Below, in pieces: positions 48,658-55,660 of a stretch of 55,660 nucleotides of DNA. The notes beneath the pieces were generated by a model. That model saw nothing but the letters and a program-made list of their open reading frames with translations, was not told the DNA's origin and searched no databases. The DNA lies in contig NZ_BMPQ01000045.1 in the NCBI RefSeq assembly GCF_014647675.1, forward strand, positions 1 through 55,660. The letters are read 5' to 3'. This stretch comes from Streptomyces flaveus (lineage in GTDB: Bacteria; Actinomycetota; Actinomycetes; Streptomycetales; Streptomycetaceae). Position 1 is the stretch's first letter. Each line of letters starts with the position of its first letter. Position numbers and translations under genes: made by a program.

Positions 48658-49727
48658 ATCCGGCCCGCCTTGCGCTCGGTGAAGAGGAGCCACAGCAGAT
48701 AGATGCCGCCGAGCACTCCGGTCACCACCCCGACGGGTAGCTGGTCGGCGCCGAAGGCCCGCTGCGAGGCCCAGTCCGCGACGACCAGCAGCGTGGCGCC
48801 CATGCACATCGCGGGCAGCAGGTTCGGCCCCGGCGAGCGAGTGAGGCGCCGGGCGAGCTGCGGCGCGGTGAGCGCGACGAAGGCGACCGGGCCCGCGGCG
48901 GCGGTGGCGGCCGCGGTGAGCAGCACGGCGGCCAGCATCAACAGCATCCGCGTCCGCTCGACCCGCACCCCGAGTGCGTACGCGACGTCGTCGCCCATCT
49001 CGAGCATGTACAGCCCGCGCGCATTGCCGAGGACGAGCGGTACGAGGACGGCGCTCAGCGCGAGCAGCGGCCAGACCTGGTCCCAGTCACGGCCGTTGAG
49101 CGAACCCGTCATCCAGACGACCGCACGGGTCGCGTCCACGATGTCGGCCTTGGTGAGCAGGTAACCGTTCACGGCCACGGCCATCGCGGAGACACCGATA
49201 CCGACCAGGACCAGTCGATACCCGTGCACACCCCGCTTCCAGGCGAGCACATAGATGGCAAGTCCGGTCACCAGACCGCCGAAGAGCGCCCCGAGGGTGA
49301 CCTCGGCCGCACTCCCAGAGAACAGCACGATCACGGTGAGCGCGCCGGCCGTCGCGCCCTGCGCGAGACCGAGCACGTCCGGACTGCCCAGCGGATTGCG
49401 GGAGATGGCCTGGAAGAGCGCACCGCCGAGCCCGAGCGAGGCCCCCACCAGGAGACCGACGAGAACCCGCGGCAGCCGCAGTTCGTTGACGATGAACTCC
49501 TGCCCCACGTCGCCGTCGCCGAACAGCGTCTTGAGCACGTCGCCGACCGGGATCGGGAAGTCGCCCGTGCCGATGAGGACGACGCTCGCGGTGAGCGCGG
49601 CCACCAGCAGCAGGACGACAACTGTGAGCGAGCGGACGTCGATACGAACGGACAGCCCGCCGCGGGTACGGACGGGCCGGGCGCGGAACGGCCGGGCAGA
49701 ACCGGCCTGCTTGGTCAGGACCTTCAC
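48654..49727 (-). CDS. Iron-siderophore ABC transporter permease (FecD/FepD-like), second subunit
   Basis: A 357-residue integral membrane subunit with about ten membrane helices. Family motifs are LPRVLVGLLVGASLGLGGALFQAISRNPLGSPDVLGLAQGA in the N-half and GPVAFVALTAPQLARRL (the region contacting the ATPase) in the C-half. The GTG at 49727 overlaps the stop of the first permease (GTGA), with GAGGA about ten bases before. It forms a heterodimer with the neighbouring permease, by family knowledge. A basic N-terminal tail of about 30 residues precedes the first helix. Confidence 0.95.
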   Translation of the reverse strand: MKVLTKQAGSARPFRARPVRTRGGLSVRIDVRSLTVVVLLLVAALTASVVLIGTGDFPIPVGDVLKTLFGDGDVGQEFIVNELRLPRVLVGLLVGASLGLGGALFQAISRNPLGSPDVLGLAQGATAGALTVIVLFSGSAAEVTLGALFGGLVTGLAIYVLAWKRGVHGYRLVLVGIGVSAMAVAVNGYLLTKADIVDATRAVVWMTGSLNGRDWDQVWPLLALSAVLVPLVLGNARGLYMLEMGDDVAYALGVRVERTRMLLMLAAVLLTAAATAAAGPVAFVALTAPQLARRLTRSPGPNLLPAMCMGATLLVVADWASQRAFGADQLPVGVVTGVLGGIYLLWLLFTERKAGRI

Positions 49728-50767
49728 AGCTGCGCCGTCCTCCGCCGTCGTACGAGAAAGATGAAGACCGGGCCGCCGAGGATCGCGGTGACGATGCCGA
49801 CCTGGAGCTCGGCGGGCCGCGCGACCATCCGGCCGACCACATCGGCGCCGAGCAGCAGCACCGGCGAGAGCACGGTGGCGTACGGCAGGATCCAGCGCAT
49901 GTCGGGCCCGGTGAAGGACCGTACGACGTGCGGGACCATCAGCCCGACGAACACGATCGGCCCGCAGGCCGCCGTCGCGGCCCCGCACAGCAAGGTCGCG
50001 GCCGCCATGGACAGCGCGCGGGTACGGCCCAGATGCGCGCCGAGCGCACGGGCGGTGTCGTCGCCCATGGCCATGGCGTTCAGCGGCCGGGCAAGAGCCA
50101 GCGCCAGGACCGTACCGATCGCGAGGAACGGCAGCACCTGCTCGATGGTCCTGTCGTTGGCCGAGGACAGCGAACCGACCGTCCAGAAGCGCATCTTGCC
50201 GAGTGCCGCCTGGTCCATGATCATCACGGCCTGTAGATAGCCGTAGAGCGCGGCACTGAGCGCGGTGCCCGCGAGCGCGAGCCGCACCGGCGTCGCGCCC
50301 CGGCTGCCGCCGAGTACGTACACCAGGACCCCGACCACGGCCGCGCCTCCGAAGGCGAACCACACATAGCCGCTCAGCGAGGTGACGCCGAAGTAGGTGA
50401 TGGCCGTGACGACGGCCGCGGACGCGCCCGCGTTGATGCCGAGCAGTCCGGGATCGGCCAGCGGGTTGCGGGTGAGCGCCTGGAGGACGGCTCCGGCGAG
50501 GCCGAGCGCAGAGCCGGCGAGCAGCCCGAGGACGGTACGCCAAAGCCGCTCGTTCACCACGACGTCGCCGTACGTGCCCGAGTCGTCGAACAGGCCGTGC
50601 CAGACCTGGCTCAGGGACAGGTCTTTCGCGCCGATCGCGATGCTCGCCAGCGCGATGAGCACCAGCACGGCCAGGGACACGAGGAGCCCGGCGGCCCGTA
50701 TCGCCCGGCGCTTGGGGGGCGCGGGGGCGGTCTCTGCGTTCGGTTCCGGGGGACTGTCGACCAACAC
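49724..50767 (-). CDS. Iron-siderophore ABC transporter permease (FecC/FhuB-like), first subunit
   Basis: A 347-residue permease with about ten membrane helices. Motifs: RTVLGLLAGSALGLAGAVLQALTRNPLADPGLLGINAGAS and GPIVFVGLMVPHVVRSFTGPDM. It is the first gene of the leftward operon; its GTG at 50767 lies only four bases from the iron box, so the transcript may have a very short leader, and no good ribosome site is visible. No substrate-binding lipoprotein is encoded in the operon or in the window, so the receptor must be elsewhere. Siderophore type unknown. Confidence 0.95.
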   Translation of the reverse strand: MLVDSPPEPNAETAPAPPKRRAIRAAGLLVSLAVLVLIALASIAIGAKDLSLSQVWHGLFDDSGTYGDVVVNERLWRTVLGLLAGSALGLAGAVLQALTRNPLADPGLLGINAGASAAVVTAITYFGVTSLSGYVWFAFGGAAVVGVLVYVLGGSRGATPVRLALAGTALSAALYGYLQAVMIMDQAALGKMRFWTVGSLSSANDRTIEQVLPFLAIGTVLALALARPLNAMAMGDDTARALGAHLGRTRALSMAAATLLCGAATAACGPIVFVGLMVPHVVRSFTGPDMRWILPYATVLSPVLLLGADVVGRMVARPAELQVGIVTAILGGPVFIFLVRRRRTAQL

Positions 50768-50771
50768 GCAG

Positions 50772-50790
50772 TTAGGTTAGCCTACCCTCC
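50772..50790. promoter_or_regulatory. Iron box (DmdR/IdeR operator)
   Basis: TTAGGTTAGCCTACCCTCC matches the actinobacterial iron-box consensus TTAGGTTAGGCTAACCTAA at 15 of 19 bases, with the left half-site TTAGGTTAG perfect. It overlaps the promoter/start region of the siderophore transporter operon, so iron-loaded DmdR1/IdeR is expected to repress it. Confidence 0.8.
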
Positions 50791-50898
50791 CTATTTGGCT
50801 CGATTCGTGTGCCCGCAGGACTCCGTCGGACCTCGCGGACCTGCACGTACGCTCGCTCCCGGAGCCCGCGAGCAGCGGCGTCCCAGGTGGCCTGCGGC

Positions 50899-51927
50899 TC
50901 AAAGTCCCAGCCGTGCCAGTGCCTTGCCCCCGTCCAGCTCGCATGTCCCGTCCCCGGCCGCCGTCCAGGCGGCGGCGCACAGCGCCCGCAGCCCGTCGAG
51001 CGCCTCGCCCTCACCCTCCAGCTCGAACCGCTCATCGCCGGCCGTGGCGGTCCAACCCCCACAGCGGAACCCCTCGCCCACCTCGACGACCTCGGGCTGC
51101 CCGGTCAACAGCCCCCGCAGATCGGCGTCCACATACGTCGGCCGGTGCTCCGGCGACGCGGCAAGGAGCTGCGCGCCGTCCGTGACCCCGGTCAGCACCA
51201 GCAGCGAGTCCACCTCGCCGTTGAACGCCCCCTCGATGTCCGTGTCCAGCCGGTCCCCGACCACCAGCGGCCGCACCGCCCCCGTCCGCAGAATCGTCTC
51301 CCGGTGCATGGGCGGCAGCGGCTTTCCGGCCACCTGCGGCTCGGCACCCGTCGCGATCCGTACGACCTGCACGGCCGCCCCGTTACCCGGAGCGATCCCC
51401 CGCGCACCGGGAATCGTCAGGTCGGTGTTCGACGCGAACCACGGCACCCCGCGCGCGATGGCGTAACAGGCCTCCGCGAAACGCCCCCAGGGCAGCTCCG
51501 GCCCCCCGTACCCCTGCACGACCGCCACCGGCTCGTCCTCGGCCGACTCGACCGGCACGAGCCCACGCTCGCGCAGCGCGACCCGCAGCCCGTCCCCGCC
51601 GATCACCAACACCCGCGCTCCCGCGGACACTTGCTCGCTGATCAGTCGGGCCACGGCCTGCGCCGAGGTGATGACGTCCGACTCCTCGGCCGGTATCCCC
51701 AGCTCCGTGAGGTGCGCGGCCACCGTGTCGGGTGTCCGCAGTGCGTTGTTCGTGACGTATGCGAGATGCATCCCGCCCGCCCGAGCGGTGCCGAGCGACT
51801 GGACGGCGTACGCGATCGCCTCCCCGCCCGCGTACACCACCCCGTCCAGATCGAGCAGCGCCGTGTCGTACGCCTCGCTCAGGGGCCGGTCACTCCCCTC
51901 GGGCCGCGTCCTCACGGTCTGGCTCAT
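50899..51927 (-). CDS. HAD-superfamily hydrolase, subfamily IIA (NagD-like)
   Basis: A 342-residue HAD phosphatase. Motif I is LLDLDGVVYAGG (nucleophile Asp and general-acid Asp), motif II the VTNNALRTP region, and motif IV VVGDRLDTDIEGAFNGEVDSLLVLTGV; the C2 cap with NTDLTIPGARGIAPGNGA is typical of subfamily IIA. The C-terminal 60 residues are longer than in minimal NagD enzymes. The ATG at 51927 follows GAGGAG at nine bases; an open frame upstream (ATG 51954) is possible. Substrate unknown; relatives act on nucleotides or sugar phosphates. Confidence 0.9.
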   Translation of the reverse strand: MSQTVRTRPEGSDRPLSEAYDTALLDLDGVVYAGGEAIAYAVQSLGTARAGGMHLAYVTNNALRTPDTVAAHLTELGIPAEESDVITSAQAVARLISEQVSAGARVLVIGGDGLRVALRERGLVPVESAEDEPVAVVQGYGGPELPWGRFAEACYAIARGVPWFASNTDLTIPGARGIAPGNGAAVQVVRIATGAEPQVAGKPLPPMHRETILRTGAVRPLVVGDRLDTDIEGAFNGEVDSLLVLTGVTDGAQLLAASPEHRPTYVDADLRGLLTGQPEVVEVGEGFRCGGWTATAGDERFELEGEGEALDGLRALCAAAWTAAGDGTCELDGGKALARLGL

Positions 51928-51999
51928 TTCGTATCGCTCCTCGTTCGATCCCATTGCCCCGATCATCGCGCATGCCACTGACACTCTTACGATGCATCA

Positions 52000-53289
52000 A
52001 TGAATACTGCAGGTCCCGCGGACGTACCGGCCCGCATGGGCCTTGACCTCACCCCGTTCCGGGGCCTGCGCTACGACCCCGACCGGGTCGGCAGCCTCTC
52101 CGCCGTGACATCCCCGCCGTACGACGTGGTCGTACGCCCCGACGGACTACACCACCTCGAATCGTCCGACCCGCACAACATCGTCCGTCTGATCCTCCCC
52201 CAGGCCACCACGCCCGCCGCCCGCAACAAGAAGGCGGCGGACACCCTCCAACGCTGGCTCGCCGAGGGCGTCCTGGCCGCCGACTCCGAGCCGGGCCTGT
52301 ACGTCTACGAACAGCGCGCCGACGACGGCATGCTCCAGCGCGGCCTCATAGGCGCCCTGCGCCTGTCGGAGCCGTCGGAGGGCGTGGTCCTGCCGCACGA
52401 GGACGTCATGCCGCACATCGTCGCGGACCGCGCGGACCTGATGCGCGCCACGTCCGCGAACCTCGAACCCCTCCTCCTGACCTACCGCGGCAACGGCTCC
52501 GCCGCCGACGCGACCGCCATCATCGAACGCACGGCCCAGCATCCGCCGCTCCTGGCCACAACCACGGAGGACGGCTTCAGCCACCGCCTGTGGTCGGTGA
52601 CCGACCCCGAGGACCTGACGGCGATCCAGAAGGGCCTGGCCCGCCGCCAGGCCCTCATCGCGGACGGCCACCACCGCTGGGCCACGTATCTGCGCCTGCG
52701 CGCCGAACACCCCTCCCCCAGCTCCTGGGATTTCGGTCTAGTGCTCCTGGTCGACACCGCGCGCTACCCGCTCCGCGTCCGCGCGATCCACCGCCTCCTG
52801 CACCACCTTCCCGTCGCGGACGCCCTGGCCGCCCTCGGCGACTCCTTCCGCGTACGCCCCGTCGAAGGCCCCCTGTCCGAAGCCCTGGAGGCCCTCTCTG
52901 TAGCGGCCGCCGAGGGAAATGCCTTCCTCCTTGCCGGCGATGGTGCCTTCCACCTGGTCGATCACCCCTCCCCGGACCTTCTCGCCCGTACGGTCCCGGC
53001 CGACCGCCCGGAGGCCTGGCGCACCCTCGACGCAACGGTTCTGCACTCCGCGCTCCTCGACCACATCTGGCGCATCCCGGATGTCCCGGAGCACATCGCG
53101 TACATCCACGACACCGCCGCCACAGTCAGCAAGGCCGAACACGAGGGCGGCACGGCCGTTCTGATGCACCCGGTCTGCGAAGAAGTCGTACGCGACCTGG
53201 CGAGCCTGGGCGTCACGATGCCCCGCAAGTCGACATCGTTCGGCCCGAAGCCGGCATCGGGCCTGGTGCTGCGCGCACTCGAGCGCTGA
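52000..53289 (+). CDS. DUF1015 family protein
   Basis: A 429-residue member of the DUF1015 family, found across bacteria and archaea. Hallmarks are the N-terminal FRGLRYDPDRVGSLSAVTSPPYDVV, the central LIADGHHRWATYLRLR and the late AYIHDTAATVSKAE. No enzyme activity is established for the family to my knowledge. The ATG at 52000 has no ribosome site in front, and the upstream bases ACTCTTACGATGCATCA could hold a -10 element (TACGAT), so the mRNA may be leaderless. It is divergent from the HAD gene, with 72 bases between the starts. Confidence 0.9.
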   Translation: MNTAGPADVPARMGLDLTPFRGLRYDPDRVGSLSAVTSPPYDVVVRPDGLHHLESSDPHNIVRLILPQATTPAARNKKAADTLQRWLAEGVLAADSEPGLYVYEQRADDGMLQRGLIGALRLSEPSEGVVLPHEDVMPHIVADRADLMRATSANLEPLLLTYRGNGSAADATAIIERTAQHPPLLATTTEDGFSHRLWSVTDPEDLTAIQKGLARRQALIADGHHRWATYLRLRAEHPSPSSWDFGLVLLVDTARYPLRVRAIHRLLHHLPVADALAALGDSFRVRPVEGPLSEALEALSVAAAEGNAFLLAGDGAFHLVDHPSPDLLARTVPADRPEAWRTLDATVLHSALLDHIWRIPDVPEHIAYIHDTAATVSKAEHEGGTAVLMHPVCEEVVRDLASLGVTMPRKSTSFGPKPASGLVLRALER

Positions 53290-53296
53290 TACGCGG

Positions 53297-53327
53297 ATGG
53301 GCGGGACCCCGTGGGGACCCCGCCCAT
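53297..53327. terminator. Bidirectional terminator between DUF1015 and the TPR gene
   Basis: ATGGGCGGG (53297-53305) pairs with CCCGCCCAT (53319-53327), with an inner CCCC/GGGG pairing. It lies seven bases after the DUF1015 stop and 31 bases before the end of the converging gene. Confidence 0.7.
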
Positions 53328-53358
53328 CATGCACGTACGCCTCCTGCGCGGGCGCCAG

Positions 53359-55527
53359 TCAGCGCTCCAGGCCGCTGCCCTCGTCCTCTTCGGAGTCATC
53401 CCTTTCGGACTTTTCGGAGTCATCCTCGGCCGACGCGGGCGCGATGTCGCTCTCGCTGTCCCTTTCGCTGTCCGTCTCGCTCTCGTCGGCGAGTACGTCG
53501 ACGAACTCGACGCCGTCCATCTCGGCGAGCCGGTCCGAGGCGTCCGTGGTGCCGTCCTTGTCGGACTCGACGGCCTTCGCGAACCACTCGCGCGCCTCGT
53601 CCTCACGCCCGGCCGCGAGCAGCACGTCGGCGTACGCGTAGCGCAGCCGCGCCGTCCAGGGCTGAACCGAATTGGACGCCAGCTCAGGGCTCTGCAGCGT
53701 CACGATGGCGGCGTCGAGCTGCCCCATGTCGCGCCGCGCCCCGGCCGCCACGAGCCGCATCTCGACCTGACCCGCCTTGTCCAGCTTCTGCACCTCGGGC
53801 GCCCCGGCCATCTCCATCGCCTTCTCAGGCCGACCGAGACCCCGCTCGCAGTCCGCCATGACGGGCCACAGGTCCACGTTCCCGGTCATCCGCCGCGCGG
53901 CCCGGAACTCGGCGAGCGCCTCGCTGTACTTCTGGTTCGCGTACGCCGCGAAGCCGGCCGCCTCGCGCACGGCGGCCACACGCGACGCCAGCCGCAGGGC
54001 GACCTTGGAGTAGCCGTACGCGCCCTCGGGGTCCTCGTCGATGAGCCTGGCCACCATCACCAGGTTCTTGGCGACATCCTCGGCAAGCCCTTTCGGCAGA
54101 CTCTGCAGCTCCTGCCGTACGTCCTTGTCGATCTCCTCGCCGGTGACGTCCTCGGGGATCGGCAGCCGCTTGATCGGCTCGCGGTCCCGCTCACGCTCCT
54201 CACGGAAGCGCCCGCCACCACGCCGGTCATCACCCCGCCGGTCGTCCCGCCCCCGGAAACCACCGGGCCCCCCACGGCTGTCCTCACGCCGCGGCCCACG
54301 GCCACCACGCTCGTCCCGTCCGCGCTCATCCCGCCCACGGAAGCCACCGCGGCTGTCGTCATCACGCCGGAACCCACCGCGATCGCCACGGTCCCCGTCC
54401 CGCCGATCGTCACGGCGTGCGTAACCGCCGCGGTCACCCTGCCGCTGCTCATCACGCCGATCGTCCCTGCGATCGTCACGACGGAAGCCACCGCGATCAC
54501 CATCGCGGCGGTCGTCACGGCTTGCGGCCGGCCGGTCGCCCTCACGCCGGGGGCCACCCCGGCTGTCGTCCCGACGGAAACCACCACGGTCACCGCCACC
54601 CCGACTGTCATCACGACGGTCATCGCGCCGCGGCCCACCAGGACGATCGTCACGACGGAACGCCGGACGGTCCCCCTCACGCCGGAACCCACCCCGGTCA
54701 CGATCGTCGCCTTGCCGCTCGTCGCGACGGAACCCTCCGCCACGGTTCTCATCCCGACGGAAGCCACCGCGATCGCCACGGTCCTCACCGCGGCGATCAT
54801 CCCGCCGGAAGGCCGGCCGGTCACCGCCACCACTGTTGTCACGCCGGAACGCCGGGCGGTCCCCACCACCCCGGCTGTCGTCCCGACGGAACCCACCACG
54901 ATCACCGCCACCACGCCGGTCATCACCACGGAAGCCACCACGCTCGCCGTCCCTGCGATCGTCACGACGGAAGCCACCGCGATCGCCGCGGCCATCATCG
55001 CGGCGGTCGTCACGGCGTACGGCCGGCCGGTCGCCCTCACGCCGGGGGCCACCCCGGCTGTCGTCCCGACGGAAACCACCACGGTCACCGCCACCCCGAC
55101 TGTCATCACGACGGTCATCGCGCCGCGGCCCACCAGGACGATCGTCACGACGGAACGCCGGACGGTCTCCACGATCCCGGTCGTCACGCCCACGGAAGCC
55201 GCCACCGCCACGATTGTCGTCCCGACGGAAGCCACCACGATCGCCGCGATCACCATCGCGACGGTCGTCACGGCGTACGGCCGGCCGGTCACCGCCACCA
55301 CTGTTGTCACGACGGAACGCCGGCCGGTCGCCCTCACGCCGGGGGCCACCCCGGCTGTCGTCCCGACGGAAACCACCACGGTCACCGCCACCCCGACTGT
55401 CATCACGACGACCGTAGCCGCCACGGTCGTTGTCGCGCCGCGGCCCCCCGCGGGAGGCGCCGCGGTCACCACTGTCCCGGCGGCGCTGATCGCGCTCCGG
55501 TCGCTCGTCGGGAGAGTTGGTGGACAT
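53359..55527 (-). CDS. TPR protein with a giant Arg/Gly/Asp repeat domain
   Basis: A 722-residue protein. Residues about 1-445 are a repetitive, highly charged domain of units such as GGFRRDDSRGG, DRPAFRRDD and RRDDRRDG, disordered and RNA-binding in character (RGG-like, with a nearly even mix of Arg and Asp). Residues about 455-680 are folded: VTGEEIDKDVRQELQSLPKGLAEDVAKNLV and then TPR-like helix pairs (AFAAYANQKYSEALAEFRAARR and PEKAMEMAGAPEVQKL). The last 45 residues are acidic. The ATG at 55527 follows AGGAG at six bases. Long direct DNA repeats underlie the N-domain, so copy number may vary between strains. Function unknown; a role in RNA or ribosome assembly or in condensate formation is conceivable but unproven. 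Confidence 0.85.
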   Translation of the reverse strand: MSTNSPDERPERDQRRRDSGDRGASRGGPRRDNDRGGYGRRDDSRGGGDRGGFRRDDSRGGPRREGDRPAFRRDNSGGGDRPAVRRDDRRDGDRGDRGGFRRDDNRGGGGFRGRDDRDRGDRPAFRRDDRPGGPRRDDRRDDSRGGGDRGGFRRDDSRGGPRREGDRPAVRRDDRRDDGRGDRGGFRRDDRRDGERGGFRGDDRRGGGDRGGFRRDDSRGGGDRPAFRRDNSGGGDRPAFRRDDRRGEDRGDRGGFRRDENRGGGFRRDERQGDDRDRGGFRREGDRPAFRRDDRPGGPRRDDRRDDSRGGGDRGGFRRDDSRGGPRREGDRPAASRDDRRDGDRGGFRRDDRRDDRRDEQRQGDRGGYARRDDRRDGDRGDRGGFRRDDDSRGGFRGRDERGRDERGGRGPRREDSRGGPGGFRGRDDRRGDDRRGGGRFREERERDREPIKRLPIPEDVTGEEIDKDVRQELQSLPKGLAEDVAKNLVMVARLIDEDPEGAYGYSKVALRLASRVAAVREAAGFAAYANQKYSEALAEFRAARRMTGNVDLWPVMADCERGLGRPEKAMEMAGAPEVQKLDKAGQVEMRLVAAGARRDMGQLDAAIVTLQSPELASNSVQPWTARLRYAYADVLLAAGREDEAREWFAKAVESDKDGTTDASDRLAEMDGVEFVDVLADESETDSERDSESDIAPASAEDDSEKSERDDSEEDEGSGLER
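54525..54672. repeat. 148-bp direct repeat, copy 1 (in TPR/RGG gene)
   Basis: This 148-base block is identical to 55020-55167, exactly 495 bases (165 codons) away, and so keeps the reading frame. Its first 92 bases or so recur a third time at 55319-55410, 792 bases (264 codons) from copy 1. Confidence 0.9.
55020..55167. repeat. 148-bp direct repeat, copy 2
   Basis: Identical over its whole length to 54525-54672. It encodes the same peptide units (for example FRRDDRPGGPRRDD and GGFRRDDSRGGPRREGDRP). Confidence 0.9.
55319..55410. repeat. Partial third copy of the 148-bp repeat
   Basis: 92 bases identical to the corresponding part of copies 1 and 2, near the 5' end of the gene. Confidence 0.85.
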
Positions 55528-55592
55528 GGTGACTCCTGTCATTGATACCGCAAGTCATTCTCGCGCAGAAACGGGTACCCTGCGCGCTTCGG

Positions 55593-55643
55593 AAAAACAA
55601 AAAAGGACCTCTGGTCCCAGCGAGTCGCTGGGACCAGAGGTCC
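55593..55643 (-). terminator. Rho-independent terminator of a gene beyond the right edge
   Basis: GGACCTCTGGTCCCAGCGA (55605-55623) pairs perfectly over 19 bases with TCGCTGGGACCAGAGGTCC (55625-55643). In the leftward direction it is followed by a T-rich tract (the A-run at 55593-55604 on the given strand). This is an unusually classical terminator for a Streptomyces; the gene it ends lies to the right, outside the window. Confidence 0.85.
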
Positions 55644-55660
55644 TCCAAATATTGTTCGGC

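Noticed and set aside
54525..55410. A CRISPR array
   Set aside because: The repeats are long, contain coding sequence in frame, and lack regular short spacers.
54057..55472. A further leftward frame giving a Val/Ala/Thr/Gly-rich product in the same region
   Set aside because: A third frame of the same repeats; low complexity, no ribosome site.
53311..55545. A 744-codon rightward open frame over the repeat region
   Set aside because: It is the antisense shadow of the RGG/TPR gene. Its product is a Thr/Val/Ala/Pro repeat with no start signal, and the leftward gene has a ribosome site and folded TPR domain.

Overview
The window is a 55.7-kb piece of core chromosome from a high-GC actinomycete, almost certainly a Streptomyces. 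The reasons are the G/C-biased third codon positions on both strands, frequent GTG and TTG starts, start/stop overlaps of the ATGA and GTGA type, an iron box of the DmdR/IdeR type, paired resuscitation-promoting-factor (Rpf) genes, a ParA/ScpA/ScpB cluster, and dispersed palindromic repeats of a kind common in Streptomyces. I see no rRNA, tRNA, CRISPR array, insertion sequence or prophage. The genes look like ordinary vertically inherited chromosome.

Layout, left to right. (1) 0-13.3 kb: the start of a leftward gene, a stand-alone cytochrome c oxidase subunit I (ctaD), a family-1/4 glycosyltransferase with a small partner, then a branched-chain-amino-acid-type ABC uptake system. That system has a lipoprotein and a substrate-binding lipoprotein leftward, and a membrane protein, a LivH-LivM-LivG triple fusion and LivF rightward. 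Two Rpf/LysM cell-wall hydrolases and two Streptomyces hypotheticals follow. (2) 13.7-18.4 kb: a leftward aroH-tyrA-cmk-plsC-der block (tyrosine branch of the shikimate pathway, CMP kinase, acyltransferase, ribosome-assembly GTPase). (3) 18.6-23.6 kb: a membrane-anchored secreted protein, a DUF6529 membrane protein plus Rieske lipoprotein pair, and a module of two related nucleotidyltransferases, an ADP-ribosylglycohydrolase and a Nudix/winged-helix (NrtR-like) protein with a palindrome beside its start. (4) 23.6-26.8 kb: a DHA2-type MFS exporter, a TIGR03086 protein and an ECF sigma factor with a SnoaL-like C-terminus.

(5) 26.8-31.6 kb: a tightly overlapping leftward operon parA - ribbon-helix-helix protein - scpA - scpB - rluB. 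(6) 31.9-38.4 kb: alanine dehydrogenase, a STAND NTPase with TPRs, an ADP-ribose-type Nudix hydrolase and CTP synthase. (7) 38.4-47.7 kb: a GH15 glycosidase and a PucR regulator rightward; a GT4 glycosyltransferase, recN, nadK, tlyA and a small acidic protein leftward; an SCP2-domain protein rightward. (8) 47.7-55.7 kb: a leftward iron-siderophore ABC transporter (two permeases and an ATPase) behind an iron box, a NagD-like HAD phosphatase, a DUF1015 protein, and a TPR protein with a very large Arg/Gly/Asp repeat domain built from long DNA direct repeats. A strong U-tract terminator lies at the right edge.

The most interesting parts are the Nudix-regulator/ADP-ribosylglycohydrolase/nucleotidyltransferase module, the altered Walker A motif of the LivF-like ATPase, the REP-like palindromes that sit in frame inside scpA and the STAND gene, the repeat-built RGG-like TPR protein, and the coupling of a ParA/ribbon-helix-helix pair to the condensin accessory genes. 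All assignments come from reading motifs and context; no database search was run.
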